From: Cycas panzhihuaensis
Taxonomy: Eukaryota > Cycadophyta
Length of the DNA stretch: 64,000 bases
Direction: 5' to 3'
Assembly (NCBI GenBank): GCA_023213395.1
Contig: CM041465.1
Span: forward strand, 59,527,741-59,591,740
The position numbers and the translations under genes were made by a program. The notes beneath the pieces were generated by a model, which worked only from the letters and a program-made list of their open reading frames with translations, did not search any database and was not told where the DNA came from. Shown here piece after piece: positions 58,206 through 64,000 of the stretch (position 1 is its first letter; every line of letters starts with the position of its first letter).

Positions 58206-59225
58206 TGCCATGGGGAATAATAAGATCAGAGTTTAAGACTGTGTGATCAATAAATAAAGGTATGAGAATTAATCAATAAGGAGATGGTAACAAATATAAA
58301 TCTTTTATTATAGTAAAGAAAGAAGAAGGATCATAAGCAAGATGATTATAATAAAAAACAGCAAGGTGTCAAGTAGGGTTCGATCCTAACTAAGGCCACT
58401 GTAGACCCAAGCAACTAGATTTGAAAATCTTAAATCACTCATCCAAATGAACCCAACCTATATATAGATAGGTAGAGACGAAGCCATCACATGACTTGGC
58501 CCAAATTACAAGAGGATGAGAACAATAATATTCCTTTTACTTCTTTTTACTTTACTTTACTTTTTTTCTTTTTACTTCCACTTCTACTTTTTATAAGAAA
58601 AGAATCATAATCATCCATCTACAAAACTCTTCTACTTAATATAGTAAGAATTTATCTTTTTTAATAGATTCTAAAATAAAAAGACCAACCTCCTTAAAGA
58701 TTGGAATGTGGAAAAAGAGGAGATCAAAATCATGGTATCTCCAAATATAAAGGGAGGGCAGTAGAATGAGTATCTGCTCCAAAAGATTAATAGAGAGAAC
58801 TAAGGATAATAAAAATAATCAACAATTGGTTATATATGACCAAAAGGAAAAACCCTAGGTAATAAACTAGCAAATAAAAGTATGATCTGAGTTAATAACT
58901 AGATACTTGAAGCTGACAAAGATGTTTCTCTTTCTAGGATGAAAATAAAATAAGGTTGGGGGCCTAAGTTCTCTTTTAATTATGGAACCCAAAAGAGAAC
59001 GAGATCCAAGTATGGTGATGGAAAGCTCACAATCAATATAGATGCTAAGAAGAGAAAAATACTTACATGATTATGAGTAGGATCTATCACAAAAGTACAA
59101 CAATGCTCAGTAAAAGTAAGAAGAAATCAAAAAGAAGGAGAGTTTACCCATAATTTTAGCTCATTAGGCGAAGGAAAAAGCTTTGAAGTTGTAGTTTATC
59201 ATTATTACGGAGGGGATGAATGCAT
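58206..59225. other. Interval between Tat-2 second RNase H and integrase
   Basis: A/T-rich with (ctttt)n-like tracts at 58536-58592. No domain recognised on either strand. Confidence 0.4.
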
Positions 59226-60213
59226 GCTACTAGGCATAAAATTTTCTTAAATACTGAGAATTAATGGGCCTTTTAAATTTTCATCCCTCCAACACTAAAA
59301 TTCGATAAGCTTCATTAGTTAAATCTTCAATTATTAAGAAGTGCCTTATCCACTTAGGAGAAAATTTACGTTTCTTATTATGTAAATATTCTAACTTTAA
59401 AACTTTATCACCAATGTTAAACTTTCTAGGTCTAAGTTGCCTATCATGTATAGCTTGGACTCTAGCCTTGGATGCCATATTGTTTTATAAGGGTTACAAA
59501 CAAGTCTCATCTAATTTCTCAAATTCTAAAAGGCATACTTCTCATTAAAACTTCTCATCAATAAACTCCTTCAATAAGACACGTAAGGAAGGAATTTCAA
59601 CCTCTAATGAAAGGATGGATTTGACATTGTAAATAAGATAAAATAGTGTCATACATGTAGCATTCCTATTGGAGGTCTTATAGGCCCATAATACCAGAAA
59701 TAAATGAGAATGTCAATCCTAGTGAGAGGTAGCAACTGTCTTAGCTAGAATCTTAGCTAAGATCTTATTAAACACTTCCATCTGGCCATTTGCCTAAGGA
59801 TGATAAGAGGCAAATATTCTATGGGTGATATGAAACTTATTACACAACTCACTGACATAGAGATTACAAAATGAAGTCACGTTATTAGTAATAATAACAT
59901 TTAGTATCCCAAACCTACAAATAATATGCTAGAATATAAGCATAGTAATGATCTTTCTAGTAGTAGAGACCAATAGGATAGATTCACTCTACTTTGTAAA
60001 ATGTTCAGTTATAGTTAAGATGAATTTATACCCATTGGATGATGCTAGAAAAATCTGACTAATGAGATTGAGACCCTATTGGGAAAAAGGCCAAGGTGAA
60101 ACTATTGATTTCATTTCCTTCATAGGTTTGTGTATTAAAGTTGCATGAGATTGGCATTTTTAGCACTTTTGAACATAAGAGTAGGCATCTTTAAATAATG
60201 TAGATCAATAATA
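59226..60213 (-). pseudogene. Tat-2 integrase, cut by copia-6
   Basis: Begins at the copia-6 insertion inside the zinc-finger block (YY-stop-STLFKDAYSYVQKC, compare GYYWPSMFKDAHAC in Tat-1). The core has FILTITEHFTK, HIICRFGILNVIITNNVTSF and ANGQMEVFNKILAKILAKTV. The tail (59281-59478) has PRKFNIGDKVLKLEYLHNKK and RKFSPKWIRHFLIIEDLTNE. The middle catalytic Asp is Asn (ITNN). Many stops. The remainder toward the N-terminus lies beyond copia-6, outside the window. Confidence 0.85.
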
Positions 60214-60861
60214 TGTTGAGAATAGAAGGTCCTAAACCTTAAACCACCACAAGATCTAAACTATTTTACAACTAATCACAGGAATCGAAACTAATATTTA
60301 ACATGCAAGTTCTAAAAATAGAGATAATACAACAACATTAATATACAAGCTAAACATCACATATGCACCCGATATAATGTGGTAAAACCCTAGCAGTATG
60401 CTAGGGAAACATCCACATAGGAAAGGTATTGATCTTTATTACTATAGAATGGAGAAACAGTACATCTCAGTAGTAGAGTACTCTCAGGAACAACAACCAG
60501 CCGCTGCCCTCATCATAGTATATTGCATTACATTACAACATAATAAGAAAAGCCCTAAAACAGGCTACATAAGAGGAACATCCAAGACCTAAATCTCAAC
60601 CATAGAATCTAGGGTATTTGTATCAAACAACCCTGATTTTCTTTACAATTTAATAAGGTTTACAGGGCTAATTTTTTAGATGAGGGGCTATCCCCCCCTG
60701 AACCCTCTCTTAACGAGGGGTGTTCCATGCCCCCCGCACCCCCCAGCCAAGGGGGGCTCCCACCCCCCTTAGAACCCCCCGAGAAAGATTAGGGGGGGGA
60801 ACCATGCTAAAAACACACCAAAATGTTAACTCCAAAATATTGTTGTCACAATATCCAACAA
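60214..60861 (-). repeat. copia-6 3' LTR, family A
   Basis: 648 bp, + strand tgttgagaat to tatccaaca, followed by atccccaccttgac, the complement of the polypurine tract. Matches 1-514. 60690-60800 carries the same C/G-run block as 340-460. Confidence 0.9.
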
Positions 60862-60939
60862 TCCCCACCTTGACAACAATTTACCTAGTACCTTTCCTGG
60901 ACCCTTCATCATCTTTTCTACAAGCCAAGAGAAGTCAAA

Positions 60940-61445
60940 CACCATTTGAACTTCTCTAATGGTACTAGTTTTGTGAATATATCAACATAATTCTGATTGG
61001 TGTGAATCTTCTCAAGTGCCACTCCACTTGCTTCCACAACCTGTCTAACAAAATGGTACTTTAGAGCAATATGCTTTGTTCTACTATGATAAGCTAGATT
61101 CTTGGCTAAGTAAATGGCACTTTGACAGTCACAAAATACCTTTACATTTTCCTATCTCCTTCCAAGATCAACCAATAGACCCTGTAACCAGATTGCTTCT
61201 TTACAAGCATGTGCTGCAGCAACATATTCAGCTTTCATAGTTGACAGTGCAATTATGCTATGTAATTTGGACATCCAACTAACTGGACCATTTGCAAGAG
61301 TAAAAACATAACCTAAAGTAGACCTTCTTTTATCTAAATCTCCTGCAAAGTCTGAATTGACATATCTACAAACCTGATTACCTGTACCTCTAAAGGTGAT
61401 GCAGTAGTCACTTGTGCCTCTCAAATACTAAAGCACCCATTTCAC
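60940..61445 (-). pseudogene. copia-6 RNase H
   Basis: Open 61152-61424: MRGTSDYCITFRGTGNQVCR, YVNSDFAGDLDKRRSTLGYV, FTLANGPVSWMSKLHSIIAL and STMKAEYVAAAHACKEAIWL. D (NSDFAGD) and E (KAEYVA) catalytic residues are present. The end toward 60940 has a DCQSAIYL-type block, RTKHIALKYHFV and an EVASGVALEK-type tail, with a stop or two. Confidence 0.88.
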
Positions 61446-61451
61446 TGCAGC

Positions 61452-62460
61452 CTAATGTTCCTTTCTTGGATTTGCCATAAACCTGCTTACTACATCAGCT
61501 ACATGTGAAATATCAGGTCTTGTACATACCATGGCATACATCAAACTTCCTATTGCACTGGCATAAGGCACACAACACATATAAGCCTTTTCTTCTTCAC
61601 TACTAGGACTCATATTTGAAGAAAGCTTGAAGTAGGAAGCCAATGGGATACTCATTGGTTTCATATTTACCATACCAAACCTGGTTATCACCTTCTCTAC
61701 ATATTTGTGTTGTGATAACCATAGCTTACTATTTTTCCTATCTCTATGTATCTCCATGCCTAAGATTTATTTTGTAGCTCCTAGATCCTTCATATCAAGA
61801 GTCCTAGCCAATTGAGTCTTTCTCTTATCGATTTCTTCCATGCTTTTGCTTGCAACCATCATGTCATCAACATATAACACCAAGATAATGAATAAGCCAT
61901 TGTCCATAAATTTAAAGTAAACACAATGATCATACTCACTTCTTTTGAAATTTTGGCTCTCTATGAAGGCATCAAACTTCTTATACCACTACGTGGGTGA
62001 TTGCTTCAGGCTATATAATGATTTCTTAAGCCTGCAAACAAGTCTTTTCTTTCCATCTTGTACAAACCCTTCTGGTTGATCCATATAGATCTCCTCTTTA
62101 AATCTCCATGTAGAAAAGTCATTTTTACATCTAACTACTCCAACTCCAAATCGATAGAAGCTACTAATGCTAACAGCACTTGAATTGAAACAAGTTTGAC
62201 AACTAGTGAAAAGATATCATGAAAGCCAATACCTGGTTTCTGTGTAAAGCCTTTACCCACTAGTCTTACCCTGTATTTATCAACCTTTCCATCAACATCT
62301 ATTTTCTTTTTTAAAACCCACTTGTAACCAATAGTCTTCCTACCATGTGGAAGTTCTGCCAAGTCCCATAAATTATTTTTCTTCAAAGCATCTATCTCTT
62401 CCTATATAGCCCTTATCTACTTCTCTCTATGAATATCATCTATTACTTCCTAATAACATG
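61452..62460 (-). pseudogene. copia-6 reverse transcriptase
   Basis: Pieces 62135-62386 and 61452-61757: KKNNLWDLAELPHGRKTIGY, KWVLKKKIDVDGKVDKYRVR and LVGKGFTQKPGIGFHDIFSL; between them LVLYVDDMMVASKSMEEIDK near 61850-61890 (YVDD intact); then SQHKYVEKVITRFGMVNMKP and YASAIGSLMYAMVCTRPDIS. Stops at about 62130 and 61760, several at expected Gln codons. Confidence 0.9.
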
Positions 62461-62712
62461 TGGGCTCACCATCAGTAGAAACCAAAGTAATAGAAATAGA
62501 AGAGTTGTACCTATCAGGTGGATGACTAACTCATGTAGATCTTCTAATTGTTGGCAAAGGAGTGTCCACATACTCCTGTGAATCTACTGCTGATTCATCT
62601 TTAGAAAGATCTTCATGCTCTTTTGATTCCACAGATGGCTACATTTCAAACTTGACTTGTTGATGTTTAGCTTACTGGTCCTATTTCATTTCAGCTTCTA
62701 CACTATCTAATT

Positions 62713-63578
62713 TTACAAGGGGAGATTCATCAAATATGACATCTCTGTAATGGTGATTTTGTAGGCAGTAGGATCCCACAACTTGTATCCCTTCACACCA
62801 TCCTTATCACCATAACCAACAAAGATATATCTCTTGGATTTTGGGTCTAACTTTAAACATTTAATTTTGTCAATCCAAGCATAAGTATCACAACCAAAAA
62901 CTTTTAAATTTGAATAATCACATGGATGTCCAGTCCATACCTCTTCAGGAATCTTGCAATATATTGTAAGTGATGGTGACCTGTTTACCAGATAGCAAGC
63001 TGTTTGAATAGCTTCTGCCCATAAGCCCTGCTTCGCTCCTGCATTACTTAGCATGCTTCTTGGTCTTTCCAAGAGTGTCTTATTGATGTGCTTAGCAATG
63101 CCATTTTGCTATGGAGTATAGCTAGTGGTATTTTGTTTTTCGATCCCAGCTTCTCTGTAATAGTTCTCAAACTCCAAGGAGTTGAACTCGCCTCCATTGT
63201 CAGTTCTTAAACATTTGATTATCTCACTAGTATTGTTCTCAACTAAAGCCTTAAACTACTTAAACACACTGAAAACTTTAGATTTCCTTTTCAAAAAATA
63301 GACCCATACCTTCCTGGAGTAATCATCTATAAATTTGACATAGTACAATAATCCTCCATAAGATATTTTAGGGGCTAGTCCCTATACATCTAAATGTATG
63401 TAATTTAGAACACCTTTACTAGTATGACTACCTACTTTAGACCTGAGTCTATACTACTTTCCAAAAATACAATGTTTACAGAAAGCCAAATCTAAAAGTT
63501 GCAAGTTAGGAAGCAACTTATAGTTTATCAGTACCTTAAGTCCTTTCTCACTCATGTGCCCAAGTCTCTGATGCCATA
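62713..63578 (-). pseudogene. copia-6 integrase
   Basis: Blocks: LWHQRLGHMSEKGL-type start near 63560 (Gln now TAG), [55 protein letters not shown], then SYTP-stop-QNGIAKHINKT and RPRSMLSNAGAKQGLWAEAI, with tail CLKLDPKSKRYIFVGYGDKD (62713-63072). The D and D of the catalytic triad are kept (IDDYS, TDNGGEF); the Glu is Lys (IAKHIN). Confidence 0.9.
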
Positions 63579-63579
63579 A

Positions 63580-64000
63580 CTAAGCTGGATCTTCTGTAGT
63601 CTTTGATGTTGTAGCTGCTTGGCTAACATCTATACTTCCCACTAAAATATAAAGATTTCCTTTCTTTAAGGCTTTCATAATAACCAAGGCGCCCTTTGAC
63701 ACCTTTAGGACTCCTTCATGACCTCTATGCTTAAAACCACCTGAATCTAATTCACCTAAGGAAATCAGATTCATTTTCAAATTAGGTACATGTCTAACCT
63801 TAGTTAATGTTCTGACTACCCCATCGAACATCTTAATTCTAATGCTACCAATACCCACTATCTTACGAGAAACTTCATTTCCCATAAGAACATCACCACC
63901 ATCAAGAGGTTGGTATGATGAGAACCAACTCTTGTGTGGACACATATGGTGTGAAGCACCTGAATCTAATAACCAGTCATGGTGGTAATGAGAAACATTG
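63580..64000 (-). pseudogene. copia-6 protease
   Basis: The minus strand at the window edge reads LLDSGASHHMCPHKSWFSSY, a textbook copia protease site, then QPLDGGDVLMGNEVSRKIVG, VRTLTKVRHVPNLKMNLISL and ELDSGGFKHRGHEGVLKVSK. Open 63580-63945. Cut by the end of the window. Confidence 0.9.

Larger units (their letters stand above)
60214..64000 (-). mobile_element. copia-6: Tnt1/Tork-like Ty1/copia element, 3' part
   Basis: Minus-strand order from the right edge: protease, integrase, RT, RNase H, then polypurine tract and 3' LTR (60214-60861). The 5' part is outside the window. The block WH..RLGHMSEKGLKVL after the protease is like the Tnt1/Tork branch. Same LTR family as 1-514. Inserted into the Tat-2 integrase; the target duplication cannot be checked because the other end is not in view. 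Confidence 0.9.

Overview
The window looks like intergenic DNA from a land plant with a large genome. It is almost entirely LTR retrotransposons nested inside one another and decayed to different degrees, and I see no intact host gene. The families (Ty1/copia, chromodomain-type Ty3/gypsy and Tat-like Ty3/gypsy), their initiator-Met-type primer sites, and the stop codons produced by C-to-T change at CAG, CAA and CGA all fit heavily methylated plant repeats. A gymnosperm or another large-genome seed plant is plausible, but the sequence does not settle the species.

Layout: 1-514 is the end of an LTR (family A) whose element lies to the left. 515-5432 is a 5'-truncated copia element on the + strand (copia-1) lying in the gag of an old + strand chromodomain gypsy element (gypsy-1, 5433 to about 9889). 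9895-26536 is a complete minus-strand Tat-like gypsy element (Tat-1, 16.6 kb, 2.55-kb LTRs, target duplication ATAAC). 26543-33467 is a complete minus-strand copia (copia-3, target duplication TAACC) whose leader carries an antisense fragment of a RecA gene. 33473-33805 and 47591-60213 hold a second, much older set of minus-strand Tat-like sequences (Tat-2). This set is split by copia-4 (33806-47585, 218-bp LTRs, target duplication ACTAG), which is itself split by copia-5 (36658-45106, target duplication ATACA), the youngest element. 60214-64000 is the 3' part of a minus-strand Tnt1/Tork-like copia (copia-6). Its LTR is the same family A as at 1-514, and it cuts the Tat-2 integrase.

The most interesting system is in the Tat-like elements. 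Downstream of the integrase, on the opposite strand, Tat-1 carries a host-like transcription unit: a TATA box, a cluster of perfect inverted repeats, and an ORF with a plant-mobile-domain-like core, a Gly/Ser/Pro-rich acidic hinge, one GT-AG intron and a coiled-coil tail. The diverged Tat-2 carries the same ORF in the same orientation with an intron at about the same place. An extra RNase H domain lies 3' of the integrase in both, but on opposite sides of the antisense ORF. The antisense orientation would let the intron survive retrotransposition.

All coding regions are broken, so I annotate them as pseudogene domains. Boundaries supported by LTR ends and target duplications are exact to the base. 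Domain boundaries inside decayed polyproteins are approximate. Divergence figures are counts by eye.
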